The position numbers and the translations under genes were made by a program. Below, piece after piece: positions 50,294 through 59,229 of a DNA stretch of 64,000 bases. Location: contig JAJPWY010000036.1 of assembly GCA_021205725.1 (NCBI GenBank), positions 29,537 through 93,536 of the forward strand, in the 5' to 3' direction. The stretch is from Clostridiales bacterium (GTDB taxonomy: Bacteria > Bacillota > Clostridia > Oscillospirales > Oscillospiraceae). The notes below the pieces were generated by a model. It was not told where the DNA came from and ran no database searches. It saw only the letters and a program-made list of their open reading frames with translations. Each line of letters starts with the position of its first letter. The stretch's first letter is position 1.

Positions 50294-50325
50294 TGCACAA
50301 TCCGTTGATTTTGGTGCATAATCCG
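50294..50325 (-). promoter_or_regulatory. Paired 11-bp direct repeats upstream of the GH78 promoter (activator site)
   Basis: TGCACAATCCG (50294-50304) and TGCATAATCCG (50315-50325) differ at one base and are exactly 21 bases apart, about two helical turns. The nearer copy ends 7 bases from the -35. LytTR regulators bind pairs of roughly 9-base direct repeats with about 12 bases between, and the adjacent gene pair encodes one. Confidence 0.65.
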
Positions 50326-50378
50326 AAAATCGTTTTGGGCAAACTGTCCAAAATGAACCGTCAAAACTTTAGCAAAAT

Positions 50379-50405
50379 GCCAGTCCCTTACAGGAAGGGA
50401 CTGGC
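50379..50405 (-). terminator. Terminator of the two-component operon
   Basis: GCCAGTCCCTT (50379-50389) pairs with AAGGGACTGGC (50395-50405); on the minus strand ATTTTGC follows. Confidence 0.75.
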
Positions 50406-50441
50406 ACATAGCTGGAGGCTACCCGTTTCCCGGGCAGCGCA

Positions 50442-51773
50442 CTATTTCACCTTTGTTTTCTCTCCCCCCAGCGGGATGAGGATGCGCAGCTCGAACCAGC
50501 CGTCGGAGGCGCTGACGGTGGCGGAGCCGCCGTACTTCTCCGCCGTCCGACAGATGCTTTTCAGGCCGTAGCCGTGGAGCCGGGTGTCCTTTTTTGTGGT
50601 CAGGGGCAAACCCTTTTTCACCGTGAATCCCTCGTCGCACCGGTTTTCCACCCGGATGCGGAGAAAGCCCTTCTGCACCGCCACCGACAGGTGGATCAGC
50701 CGCTGCTCCGGGTCGGAGAGCTTGCTCACGCTCTCGATGGCGTTGTCCAGAGCATTGCCGAACAGGGCGCTGAGATCCATCACGTCCATAAAGTCCAGGG
50801 CCTTGCCGTCGGCCACACAGGTGAGCTCGATGCCGTGGTTCTGGCAGTAGACGCTCTTTCCTGTCAGGATGGTATCCAGCACCTCGTTGCCCGTCTTGTT
50901 CTGGGCTTCATAAGCCTTGATCTCCTGCTCCATCTGATCCAGGTATTCCAGCTTCTGTCCCGTGCCCACCTCCGCCCGGAGGATGGCGATCTGGTGCTTC
51001 AGGTCGTGGTACTTCTGGTTCACCAGATCCACCGACTCCTGGCTGAGGCGGTAGTTGGCATACTGCATATCCAGCATATTTTGCAGCGCCGTGACCTCCG
51101 TTCGGGCGTGGGCGTCGCAGAGCTGCAAATGCAATCCGTAGAGGATGGCCACCCCTCCCAGGTAGACAATGGTGCGGATGTTGAACGCCTCGGCGTAGGT
51201 GGCCCCGCTGAAGGGCGTCTCCGTGCTGGAAAAGCTGAGGCTGCTGAAAATATAGATGAACAGGGCGATGAGCACGGCGATGCCGCAGGCCGTGGGCGTC
51301 ACCTCCATCTCCCGATCCACCTCCCGGTGGCTTCGTTCCAGGCAGCTCATGACAACAACGACGGCGGCGCAGACAGGCAGCATAAAGGCGACCTCCCATG
51401 CCAGCGAATCCAGCGTCGGAATCAGATCCTCAAAATAGGCATACAGTTGCCAGCCCAGAGAGCACATAAAGGCCCCCAGGATGAAGGCCCGGGCGCAGTA
51501 ATAGATGCGGTTCTCCCACCAGGTCTGATTGAGCACGGCGAAGGGCAGGGCGGTCAGCGCCGCCATACCGATCATACCCAGGTTGAACGCCACGCCGGTC
51601 AAATCGACGATGAGCGCCATATAGCCCATCTGGAGCGCCAGCTGCACAACGGAGGCCGTCCAGAACCGCCAGCCCTCCAGTCGCCTGGGCAGGAGGGTCA
51701 CATAGAGCAGTCCCGCCACCCAGTGGGCCAGGGCCGTCCAGTAGAAGGGAATGTTTTGCTCTATCCCTGTCAT
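50442..51773 (-). CDS. GHKL sensor histidine kinase (AgrC/NatK-like)
   Basis: 443 aa. The first ~230 residues hold about six membrane helices and no large outside domain. Then come a coiled coil and the phosphoacceptor box YHDLKHQIAILR, followed by an ATPase domain with the N-box NALDNAIESVSKL and a G-box HGYGLKSICRTAEKYGG. This is the architecture of kinases that work with LytTR regulators. The start overlaps the regulator stop by 4 bases, so the two are made together. The signal may be a small or membrane-borne ligand. The position beside the rhamnosidase operon suggests a glycoside-related cue (inference). Confidence 0.9.
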   Translation of the reverse strand: MTGIEQNIPFYWTALAHWVAGLLYVTLLPRRLEGWRFWTASVVQLALQMGYMALIVDLTGVAFNLGMIGMAALTALPFAVLNQTWWENRIYYCARAFILGAFMCSLGWQLYAYFEDLIPTLDSLAWEVAFMLPVCAAVVVVMSCLERSHREVDREMEVTPTACGIAVLIALFIYIFSSLSFSSTETPFSGATYAEAFNIRTIVYLGGVAILYGLHLQLCDAHARTEVTALQNMLDMQYANYRLSQESVDLVNQKYHDLKHQIAILRAEVGTGQKLEYLDQMEQEIKAYEAQNKTGNEVLDTILTGKSVYCQNHGIELTCVADGKALDFMDVMDLSALFGNALDNAIESVSKLSDPEQRLIHLSVAVQKGFLRIRVENRCDEGFTVKKGLPLTTKKDTRLHGYGLKSICRTAEKYGGSATVSASDGWFELRILIPLGGEKTKVK

Positions 51774-52480
51774 TTGCCGACCTCGTTGACGTAGTCGTTC
51801 AGGGCGTCCAGAAACGCCTTTTTCTTAGAGCGGCTAATCTGGATCTCCTCCCCGTTGATTACGGCATTGTCCCCCTGGATGGCGTCTACCTGCTCCAGGT
51901 TGACCAGATAGCCCTTGTTGCACCGGAAGAACATCTTTTTGTCCACGCTGTTCTCCACATCCTTCATGGCTCCGGAGGTGGTCACATTCCCGTCCAGGGT
52001 ATGGTAGGTCAGCCTGTGGCCGTCCACCTCCACATAGCAGATACGGGACATCTCCAGCTTCTGAACACCGTTCTTCCCGCTCACGTAGAGGTACTGGCGG
52101 CTCCGGCGCTGCATCCGGGCCACGGCCCGGTCGATGCGCTGAGAAAACGCGTAGTAGGAGATGGGCTTGAGCACATAGTCCAGCGCATCCACAGCGTAGC
52201 CCTTGATGGCGTACTGGGGCATATTGGTGATAAAGATGATGACCACCTCGGTATCCAGCTTTCGGATCTCCTCCGCCGCTGTCATGCCGTCCATAAAGCC
52301 CATCTCGATGTCCAGCAGAATGATGTCGTATTCCGCCTTATAGCCCACGGCGATCTCATCCCCGTCGGAGAAGCAGGTGACGACCAGCTTTTCTCCGGTG
52401 GACTTCTCATACCGGGCCAGATAGTCCTTTAGTTGGGTGGTGTAGATAGGGTCGTCCTCTACTACAGCGATCCGAATCAT
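51770..52480 (-). CDS. LytTR-family response regulator
   Basis: 236 aa. The receiver domain (1-120) has the acidic pair EDD at 8-10, phosphorylatable Asp57 in ILLDIEM, Thr in FITNM and Lys in VLKPI. A LytTR DNA-binding domain follows (about 130-232; RICYVEVDGHRLTYHTLDG, FFRCNKGYLVNLEQVDAI). LytTR proteins bind paired direct repeats and activate nearby promoters. It forms an operon with the GHKL kinase. The most likely target is the GH78 operon next door, whose promoter carries repeats 21 bases apart. Confidence 0.92.
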   Translation of the reverse strand: MIRIAVVEDDPIYTTQLKDYLARYEKSTGEKLVVTCFSDGDEIAVGYKAEYDIILLDIEMGFMDGMTAAEEIRKLDTEVVIIFITNMPQYAIKGYAVDALDYVLKPISYYAFSQRIDRAVARMQRRSRQYLYVSGKNGVQKLEMSRICYVEVDGHRLTYHTLDGNVTTSGAMKDVENSVDKKMFFRCNKGYLVNLEQVDAIQGDNAVINGEEIQISRSKKKAFLDALNDYVNEVGK

Positions 52481-52574
52481 GCCTCGCCTGTCCTCCTCTC
52501 CTGCTGCGGCTCACAGGTATCGTGTCCCCGCTGGCCCCAGCATTTTCCAAGCGCAGATGTGTCCTATTTTTCTT

Positions 52575-52603
52575 ATTTTAAAGCCTTTCGCCCTTACCGT
52601 CAA
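52575..52603 (-). promoter_or_regulatory. Promoter of the two-component operon
   Basis: Minus strand: -35 TTGACG (52598-52603), 17-base spacer, -10 TAAAAT (52575-52580). Confidence 0.7.
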
Positions 52604-52641
52604 GGATAATTTCATTGTCTTTTTCAAAACAGGCAGGAAAA

Positions 52642-52672
52642 GCTGTCAGGCCGCCAAAAGCGGCCTGACAGC
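52642..52672 (-). terminator. Terminator of the raffinose/sucrose operon
   Basis: GCTGTCAGGCCGC (52642-52654) pairs perfectly with GCGGCCTGACAGC (52660-52672) around CAAAA; TTTTCC follows on the minus strand. Confidence 0.88.
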
Positions 52673-52696
52673 ACAACAGCGTTATATGATGTTTCT

Positions 52697-53659
52697 TCAC
52701 ATCCGATGAACCGCAGCCCACACCTCTGCCTCCGGTACGACGCCGGAGATGCCGCCGTATCGCTGGGTGGAGAGACTGGCCGCACAGCAGGCAAAGCATG
52801 TCGCCTGCCGCAGCTCCTCTTCGGCCAGCTCCTCCGGAGCCTTCTCCGTTTTCAGGATGCGGCTGAGCACGCTGCCGCCGAAGATGTCCCCTGCGCCGGT
52901 GGTGTCCACCGGGCGGATGCCGGAGGGGGTGTCCACCCGGCCGGAGGCGCTCCCATTGGAGAAATAACAGCCCTTCGGCCCCAGGGTGACGAAGGCCAGC
53001 TTTGCCCCGCAGTCTCTCAGCAGCCGTTCCGCCCCCTCCTCGGGGGTACAGCCCCAGAGAAAGTCCACCTCCTCGTCGCTGATCTTGACGATGTCCGCCT
53101 GGGACGCGCCCCACAGCATTTGCCGTTTCGCCTCGTCCAGATCCTTCCACAGGGGCTTGCGGAGATTGGGGTCAAAGGAGATCAGCCTGCCCCGCTCCCG
53201 GGCGTAGGCCACCGCCCTTTGGGTGGCGGTGCGTATCGGCTCGTCCGTGAGGCTCAGGGTACCGAAGTGGAAGTCCCGGCAGTCGTCGATCAATTGCAGG
53301 TTCAGCTCTGCGTCCCGCAGCCGGGTGTCCGCCCCGGGCTTCCGGGCGAAGCTGAACGTCCGGTTCCCGTCGTTGTCCAGGGTGACGAAGGCCAGGGTGG
53401 TGAAGCAGTCCGGGTCGGACACGATGCCCGCCGTCTCGATGCCCACCCGGGCCAGGGTATCCAGCAGCAGATCGCCGAAGGCGTCCGCTCCCACCTTGCC
53501 CAGCAGGGCCGTCTGACAGCCGTAGGCGGTGAGGGCCGCCAGCAGATTGCCCGGCGCTCCCCCGGGATGGGCCGCCAGGGTGGGGTAGCCCGCCCCGTCC
53601 GTGCTGACACAGGCAAAGTCGATGAGCAGCTCCCCGATGGCCGTCACGTCATATCTCAT
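52697..53659 (-). CDS. scrK: Fructokinase (PfkB family)
   Basis: 320 aa. PfkB sugar kinase with an N-terminal IGELLIDF, the substrate-site motif HPGGAPGNLLAAL and the catalytic DTTGAGDIFGG. Fructokinases of sucrose operons phosphorylate free fructose to fructose 6-phosphate. Placement after an amylosucrase, which releases fructose, supports this specificity; related kinases act on other sugars. It is the last gene of the nine-gene operon and ends 25 bases before a strong terminator. Confidence 0.88.
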   Translation of the reverse strand: MRYDVTAIGELLIDFACVSTDGAGYPTLAAHPGGAPGNLLAALTAYGCQTALLGKVGADAFGDLLLDTLARVGIETAGIVSDPDCFTTLAFVTLDNDGNRTFSFARKPGADTRLRDAELNLQLIDDCRDFHFGTLSLTDEPIRTATQRAVAYARERGRLISFDPNLRKPLWKDLDEAKRQMLWGASQADIVKISDEEVDFLWGCTPEEGAERLLRDCGAKLAFVTLGPKGCYFSNGSASGRVDTPSGIRPVDTTGAGDIFGGSVLSRILKTEKAPEELAEEELRQATCFACCAASLSTQRYGGISGVVPEAEVWAAVHRM

Positions 53660-53684
53660 ACCGTATCCCCCATTTGATGCAAAA

Positions 53685-55520
53685 TCACACCCGTTTCATC
53701 AGCCACAGGAACTCATACCCGCCCAGGGTCAGAACGCCGGGGTTGTCCACCTGCCGCTGCCCCAGCAGGTCGGTATAGGCCCCCGCCTCGTCCAGCCACG
53801 CCTTTTGCGGCTCCGGGCTGAAGTTGTACAGGCCGTAGAGCTTCTCCCCGTTTTTGTACCGGCCCAGGGCCAGCACTGTATGGTTGCCCACATCTGCCGT
53901 CCAGAAGTTCGCGTCGGCGTCAAAGACGGGGGCAGACTGGCGCACTGTCTCCAGCTGCCGCAGGCCCCGGAACAGCCGCCCCTGGACGGTGTCCGGCTCG
54001 TTCCGCCGCTCCGCCTCCTCCCAGCGGAAGTCACCCCGGTGGAGATAACGGCTGTCACTGGCCTTTTCCGGGTCGTCCAGATAGCCCCAGTCGTTGCGCT
54101 GGCCCACCTCGTCCCCGGCATAGAGCACCGGGATGCCGCTCTGGGACAGCATACAGGCGTGGAGCATCAGATCAAGCGCCAGCGCCTGCTCCGTCATGGC
54201 TGCGCTCCCCGTCTCCAGCGCCGTCTCCAGGCCGCAGAGGGAGGCGGTAGTGCCGCAGAGCCGGGCGTCCCCCAGCCGCTCGTCGTCGTTGTACAGCGTT
54301 CCCCGGCTGGCCCCGTAGGGCAGCTTTCCGGTGAAATAGTCGTTCAAAAACCGCTTGTGAGGCACCTCTCCCATGCCGAACTGAGACAGGAAGGGGTAAT
54401 CCAGCCCCCAGCCGATGTCGTCGTGGCAGCGGAGATAATTCTGGAAGGTATAGCCCTTGGGGAGGGCCGCCACCTGGTTCAGCTGGTGCCGCAGGAGCCG
54501 CACGTCATGGGTGGCCGCCGTGTGCCAGGTGGTACACATGGCGGTCACGTTGTAGAGCATATGGCACTCCGGCCGCTCCGGCGTGCCGAAGTAGGGGGCC
54601 ACCAGGGCGGGCTCCATGACCACCTCCCCCAGCAGCAGCACCCCGGGGCAGACGATCTCGGTGACGATGCGCAGCATCCGCACCAGGGTATGTACCTGGG
54701 GCAGATTCCGGCAGTTGGTGCCCAGCTGCTTCCAGATGTAGGGGACGGCGTCCAGCCGTATCACGTCGATGCCCCGGTTGGTGAGAAACAGCAGGTTTTC
54801 CGTCATCTCCCGGAACACGGTCGGGTTGGCGTAGTTCAGGTCCCACTGATAGGGGTAGAAGGTGGTCATGACCACCTTCCCCAGCTCCTCCTGCCAGGTG
54901 AAGTTGCCGGGGGCGTCGGTGGGGAACACCTGGGGCACCGTCTGCTCGTACAGGTTGGGGACGTCCCAGCTGTCATAGAAGAAATACCGCTCCTGATACT
55001 CCCGCTCTCCCGCTCTGGCCCGGCGGGCCCACTCGTGATCCTCGCTGGTGTGGTTCATCACAAAATCCAGGCAGACGGAGATGCCCCGGCGACGGCAGTC
55101 CCCGGTCAGCTCTTCCAAATCGTCCATCGTCCCCAGCTCCGGCTGCACCCGCCGGAAGTCGGAGACGGCGTAGCCCCCGTCGCTCCGGCCCCTGGGGCTT
55201 TCCAGCAGGGGCATCAGATGGAGGTAGTTCACCCCGCACTCCTGGAGATAGTCCAGCCTGTCCCGGACGCCGTTCAGGTTCCCGGCAAAGGGCCTGACGT
55301 AGAGCATCATCCCCAGACGCTCCCGGCTGCGGTACCAGTCCGGTTCCGCCTCCCGCTGCCGGTCGAACCGCTTCAGGTCGTCCGGTCTGGCCCGGTACAT
55401 CCCCTCCATGGCGGACAGAAGGGCATCCAGGGTATCCTCCTGTCCCGGATACAGGGCGCAGTAGAGCTGTCGCAGCTCGTCATATCGGCCTGCGAGCCGG
55501 GTCTGAAACTCCTCGGTCAT
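53685..55520 (-). CDS. Amylosucrase-like GH13 enzyme
   Basis: 611 aa from ATG 55520, which follows AGGAGGA. The helical N-terminal extension (YDELRQLYCALYPGQEDTL) and the motifs MMLYVRPFAGNLNGVRDRL, LHLMPLLESPRGRSDGGYAV and WDLNYANPTVF match amylosucrases (GH13_4) rather than the shorter sucrose phosphorylases. The catalytic triad is visible: nucleophile Asp257 in IRLDAVP, acid/base Glu299 in LLLGEVV and Asp367 in CHDDIGW. Amylosucrase splits sucrose, moving glucose onto an alpha-1,4-glucan or to water and freeing fructose. No signal peptide is seen. Upstream alpha-galactosidase yields sucrose from raffinose, and downstream fructokinase uses the fructose. Confidence 0.9.
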   Translation of the reverse strand: MTEEFQTRLAGRYDELRQLYCALYPGQEDTLDALLSAMEGMYRARPDDLKRFDRQREAEPDWYRSRERLGMMLYVRPFAGNLNGVRDRLDYLQECGVNYLHLMPLLESPRGRSDGGYAVSDFRRVQPELGTMDDLEELTGDCRRRGISVCLDFVMNHTSEDHEWARRARAGEREYQERYFFYDSWDVPNLYEQTVPQVFPTDAPGNFTWQEELGKVVMTTFYPYQWDLNYANPTVFREMTENLLFLTNRGIDVIRLDAVPYIWKQLGTNCRNLPQVHTLVRMLRIVTEIVCPGVLLLGEVVMEPALVAPYFGTPERPECHMLYNVTAMCTTWHTAATHDVRLLRHQLNQVAALPKGYTFQNYLRCHDDIGWGLDYPFLSQFGMGEVPHKRFLNDYFTGKLPYGASRGTLYNDDERLGDARLCGTTASLCGLETALETGSAAMTEQALALDLMLHACMLSQSGIPVLYAGDEVGQRNDWGYLDDPEKASDSRYLHRGDFRWEEAERRNEPDTVQGRLFRGLRQLETVRQSAPVFDADANFWTADVGNHTVLALGRYKNGEKLYGLYNFSPEPQKAWLDEAGAYTDLLGQRQVDNPGVLTLGGYEFLWLMKRV

Positions 55521-55545
55521 TGACGATTCCTCCTGTTTGGAGGCC

Positions 55546-56262
55546 TCACATCCCCAGCTTTTCCATGTCGGAGAGGACTTCCTGCTCCGTCTGCACATGG
55601 CCCTCGCCGGGGGCGGACGCCTCTTTTTCTTTTTGTTCCAGATAAGGGGCGAAGGATTTCAGCAGCATGCTGGCGTTGAACATGGTGATAACGGCAAAGC
55701 CGCACAGCACCCACAGAAAGGCGTAGGTGGGCAGGTTCCCCCGGTCCAGATAGGTCACCGCCATGGGGACGATATTGGCGATGAGCATGCCGACGGTGGT
55801 GACCGGCCGCTTGACGGCGAAGTACACCGAGTCCATCAAAAGCTGTTTGAAATTCACCCGGAAGGCCGCCATCACCGGGAACAGATAGCAGGCCAGGACA
55901 ATAACGGCGATGCCCATGGCCATGAGGGGATACCGGAACAGGGCCATCGCCCCCTCGAACTGGTCGCACCAGCCGATCTCCAGCCACAGGACCGCCCCCA
56001 GGGCCAGCAGCGCCAGGAAGCAGAGGGTCCCCTGTTTGAAATTGCTCTTGAACCCCTTCCAGAAGGTGGTGAAGGGGTTGCAGGTCTGCTCCCGCAGACA
56101 GGTCAGCAGGGTGAAATACAGGGCGGCATACCCCGCCCCCGCCGTCACCACCGGCAGCAGAGAGAGGACGAACAGCAGGTTCGCGGCGATGAGGATGCCG
56201 CACCGGGTCATGAGCTGGCCGAAAACGCTGTCATTGTCCAGAAGGCCGCGTAAAAATCTCAC
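55546..56262 (-). CDS. YesL-like DUF624 membrane protein
   Basis: 238 aa, starting with GTG behind AAAGGAGGAG. Five or six membrane helices are visible, and LPVVTAGAGYAALYFTLL near the N-terminus followed by FTTFWKGFKSNFKQGT is typical of YesL/DUF624. These proteins are common in carbohydrate ABC transporter operons of Bacillota. Their role is unknown; an accessory or regulatory role in uptake has been presumed. It follows the small tethered protein gene by 18 bases and precedes amylosucrase. Confidence 0.85.
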   Translation of the reverse strand: MRFLRGLLDNDSVFGQLMTRCGILIAANLLFVLSLLPVVTAGAGYAALYFTLLTCLREQTCNPFTTFWKGFKSNFKQGTLCFLALLALGAVLWLEIGWCDQFEGAMALFRYPLMAMGIAVIVLACYLFPVMAAFRVNFKQLLMDSVYFAVKRPVTTVGMLIANIVPMAVTYLDRGNLPTYAFLWVLCGFAVITMFNASMLLKSFAPYLEQKEKEASAPGEGHVQTEQEVLSDMEKLGM

Positions 56263-56280
56263 GAAAAGCTCCTCCTTTCA

Positions 56281-56955
56281 TCAGGAAAACAGGTAACGGA
56301 GGAACAGGGCGATCTGGTTCGTATGGGGCGCGTTGGCGGAGATGCCCAGAGCGCAGTCCCCGCCGTAATATTCGCTCAGCAGAGAGCCGGAGAGGTCGAT
56401 GCCCACCGGCACCTCCGTCAGCGTCCCGTCCCCCTCCAGGTCGGCCTCCACCGTCAAAATGCGGTCCGAGTACGTCTCCAGCAGGTCGGACACCCGCTCA
56501 TCGGACAGGCTCATGAGCCGCCCGCTCTCCCCCACCGCCAGCAGGTCGTCGGTATTCATCACCAGCACATCCAGGGTCCCCCCGTCCAGGTAGGCGATCA
56601 GCATTTCATAATAGGCGCTGCCGGTGGTGGAGGCGGAGGCGGGGTTGCAGTAGATCTCATCCTCAAACAGGAGCTGTCCCTGGGTCAGGTCATATCCGGC
56701 ATAGTCAGCAAAGCCGTTATACAGGTCAGAGCCCTCCCCCAGGTCCTCCGTCACATTGGCAAAGCAGGCGAAAAACCAGGTCTCCGAGGGGGTGGTGACG
56801 GCGTGCCAGGTCATGGTGACGGCAAAGCCCACCACCGCCACGATGGCGATGATCCACAGCTTGTAGTACATCCAGAGGTAGCCCGGCCGCTCCTTCGGCG
56901 GGAGAGCACAGAGCTTGCTCCACTCCGCCCTCACCTTTTCCTTCAGGCCGCTCAT
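56281..56955 (-). CDS. Membrane-tethered protein with a short solute-binding-protein-like domain
   Basis: 224 aa from ATG 56955, preceded by GAGAGGG; the start overlaps the GH36 stop by 4 bases. An N-terminal basic cytoplasmic stretch, one helix (about 22-43) and an outside domain follow. The part around DVLVMNTDDLLAVGESGRLMSLSDE resembles a loop of extracellular solute-binding proteins, yet the protein is about half their size and lacks a lipobox. A similar gene next to a DUF624 gene seems recurrent in clostridial sugar operons. Function is not known; a regulator of the ABC transporter is one guess. Confidence 0.7.
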   Translation of the reverse strand: MSGLKEKVRAEWSKLCALPPKERPGYLWMYYKLWIIAIVAVVGFAVTMTWHAVTTPSETWFFACFANVTEDLGEGSDLYNGFADYAGYDLTQGQLLFEDEIYCNPASASTTGSAYYEMLIAYLDGGTLDVLVMNTDDLLAVGESGRLMSLSDERVSDLLETYSDRILTVEADLEGDGTLTEVPVGIDLSGSLLSEYYGGDCALGISANAPHTNQIALFLRYLFS

Positions 56956-59198
56956 TTCGCTGCCCTCTCCAGATAGATCTGGATGCTGGGGCAGTCGCCG
57001 TACAGCCGGGGCAGGACAAAGCCGCCGTACATCAGGCCGCCGCCGGAATAGACCCGGCCCTCCTCCTGCCCGGACAGATCGCCGCAAGCGTTCCCCGTGC
57101 CAAAGACCGCAAATTCCCGAACCCGGTACAGGGCGTTCTCCTCCAGGCCCCGGAGCCGGAGGCAGATCAGCGGGGAGGTGGCCCGGACGTGCGTGACCAC
57201 CACGCTGACCAGGGCCTCACCCCGATCCTCCGAGACGGTCTGCCAGGCGGTGTAGTCCGTATTTTGGGTGGGGGCGGACAGGCGGTAGTAGTCCCCCTGC
57301 CGGATCAGGTCGCCGTAGCGGTGGAATCGCTGAATCTGGCGGCGCACCGCCGCCTTTTCCTCCTCCGTCAGCAGGTTCAGATCCAGCTCATAGCCGAAGG
57401 TACCGCTCATGGCCACCACCGCCCGGGTGTCCAGTGACACCGTCCGCCCGGTCTGGTGGTTGGGGCAGGCGGAGACGTGAGCGCCCATAGCGGACACAGG
57501 GTAGCCGAAGGAGGTGCCATACTGGATGGTCAGCCGCTCCACGGCGTCGGTGTCGTCGCTGCACCAGATCTGGGGGCAGTAGGCCAGCATCCCGGCGTCG
57601 AACCGTCCGCCGCCCCCGGCACAGCCCTCCAGCAATACCTCCGGGAACCGGGCGGTGATCCGCTCCAGCAGATCGTACACCCCCAGCACATACCGGTGGG
57701 CCGCCTCCCCCTGGCGCTCCGGGGGAAGCGCCCGGCTGTAGACGTCGGTCAGGCTCCGGTTCATGTCCCATTTGATGTAGTCGATATGATAGGTGTCCAG
57801 CAGGGCGGACAGCCGATCACAGAGGTAGTTTACCACCTCTGGCCGACCCATGTCCAGCACCAGCTGATTCCGGCCCATGGTGGGTTCGCGGCCCGGCAGG
57901 GTCAGCGCCCAGTCCGGGTGGGCCCGGTACAGGTCGGAGTCCTCGTTCACCATCTCCGGCTCCACCCACAGGCCAAACTTCATCCCCAGGCCGTTCACCT
58001 CTGCGATCAGGCGGCTCAGTCCGCCGGGGAGCTTCCTCTCGTTGACGAACCAATCCCCCAGGCCCCGGTTTTCGTCGTCCCGGGCGCCGAACCAGCCGTC
58101 GTCCAGCACCAGCATCTCCACCCCCAGGGTGCTGGCCTGGCGGGCGATGGAGATGATTTTCTCCGTATCGAAGTCGAAATAGGTGGCCTCCCAGTTGTTG
58201 ATGAGCACCGGGCGGCGGCGATTTGTCCAGGGGCTGCGGCAGAGATTGCTCCGGATGAAGCGATGATAGCTCCGGGAGAGCTGCCCCAGGCCCTGATGGG
58301 TGAAGGTGAGCAGCACCTCCGGGGTCTGGAACCACTCCCCGGGAGACAGCGTCCAGCGGAACTGCTCGTCGTGGATGCCCATGACCACCCGGGTGCCGCC
58401 GGACTGGTCCCGCTCGATGTCCGTCCGGTGGCTGCCGGAGTAGGCCAGCATCAGGCCGTAGCAGTCCCCATGCTCCTCGGTGGTGTCCCGCCCCGCCAGG
58501 ATGACGAAGGGGTTGTGCTGGTGGCTGGAGGCCCCCCGGCGGGAGGAGACAGTCTGAATGCCGCCGGTGACAGGCGTGCGCACCGCCTGCCGCTCCATAT
58601 TGTGCCGCCCCTGGAAGTGGAGCAGATCCCAGTCCCCAAAGGGGATATCCAGGCAGAGAGAGGCCGCCCGCTCCAGCGTCAGAGCGCCTGTTCCCGTATT
58701 GCGCAGCCGGGCGGCACGGGTGATGATGTCCTGCGCTTCATACACACCATAGTACAGCGCCACCTCCAGCCCCGTCACCTCGTCGGCCAGGGTGACGACC
58801 AGCGTCTCCGCCTCGCCGTCTCCGGCAAAGGCGGAGGGCATCCCCTCCACGGCGTACTTGCCGGGCAGGATCTCATGGGAGACGTACCGAAGCTCCGCCC
58901 CACAGGCCCCCTCCCGCCCGGAGACGGTCAGGCAGCTGACCCGGAAATCCCCGGCATTGCAGCCGGTGTACTCCTGGGGCATGGTGTCCAGACTGATCTG
59001 AGGCGTGTAACGGCTGGGGTAGGGATTGGGGGAAAAGCCAAAATCCACCGGGCGATACAGATGCTCCATACTGCCGGATACCCGGCGGCCATAGTACAGA
59101 TGGCGCAGATAGCCCAGAGGGTCGATCTGCATCTGATAGGTGGTATTTTGGGTGTTCAGGGCAAAGATGCCCTCGTCTCTCTGAAAGGAAATACTCAT
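56952..59198 (-). CDS. Alpha-galactosidase, GH36
   Basis: 748 aa, the usual length for the large bacterial GH36 enzymes (AgaA/RafA). It releases galactose from raffinose, stachyose and melibiose. Motifs include NNWEATYFDFD, VLDDGWFGARDDENRGLGDW, the nucleophile Asp478 in KWDMNR and the acid/base Asp548 in CSDDTDA, preceded by the CAGGGGRFD loop. There is no signal peptide, so substrates must be imported by the ABC system of the same operon. It is followed with a 4-base overlap by the small tethered protein gene. Galactose-use genes are not in the window. Confidence 0.95.
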   Translation of the reverse strand: MSISFQRDEGIFALNTQNTTYQMQIDPLGYLRHLYYGRRVSGSMEHLYRPVDFGFSPNPYPSRYTPQISLDTMPQEYTGCNAGDFRVSCLTVSGREGACGAELRYVSHEILPGKYAVEGMPSAFAGDGEAETLVVTLADEVTGLEVALYYGVYEAQDIITRAARLRNTGTGALTLERAASLCLDIPFGDWDLLHFQGRHNMERQAVRTPVTGGIQTVSSRRGASSHQHNPFVILAGRDTTEEHGDCYGLMLAYSGSHRTDIERDQSGGTRVVMGIHDEQFRWTLSPGEWFQTPEVLLTFTHQGLGQLSRSYHRFIRSNLCRSPWTNRRRPVLINNWEATYFDFDTEKIISIARQASTLGVEMLVLDDGWFGARDDENRGLGDWFVNERKLPGGLSRLIAEVNGLGMKFGLWVEPEMVNEDSDLYRAHPDWALTLPGREPTMGRNQLVLDMGRPEVVNYLCDRLSALLDTYHIDYIKWDMNRSLTDVYSRALPPERQGEAAHRYVLGVYDLLERITARFPEVLLEGCAGGGGRFDAGMLAYCPQIWCSDDTDAVERLTIQYGTSFGYPVSAMGAHVSACPNHQTGRTVSLDTRAVVAMSGTFGYELDLNLLTEEEKAAVRRQIQRFHRYGDLIRQGDYYRLSAPTQNTDYTAWQTVSEDRGEALVSVVVTHVRATSPLICLRLRGLEENALYRVREFAVFGTGNACGDLSGQEEGRVYSGGGLMYGGFVLPRLYGDCPSIQIYLERAAK

Positions 59199-59229
59199 GC
59201 GGACTCCTCCGTAGCAGATTTCATGTTGC

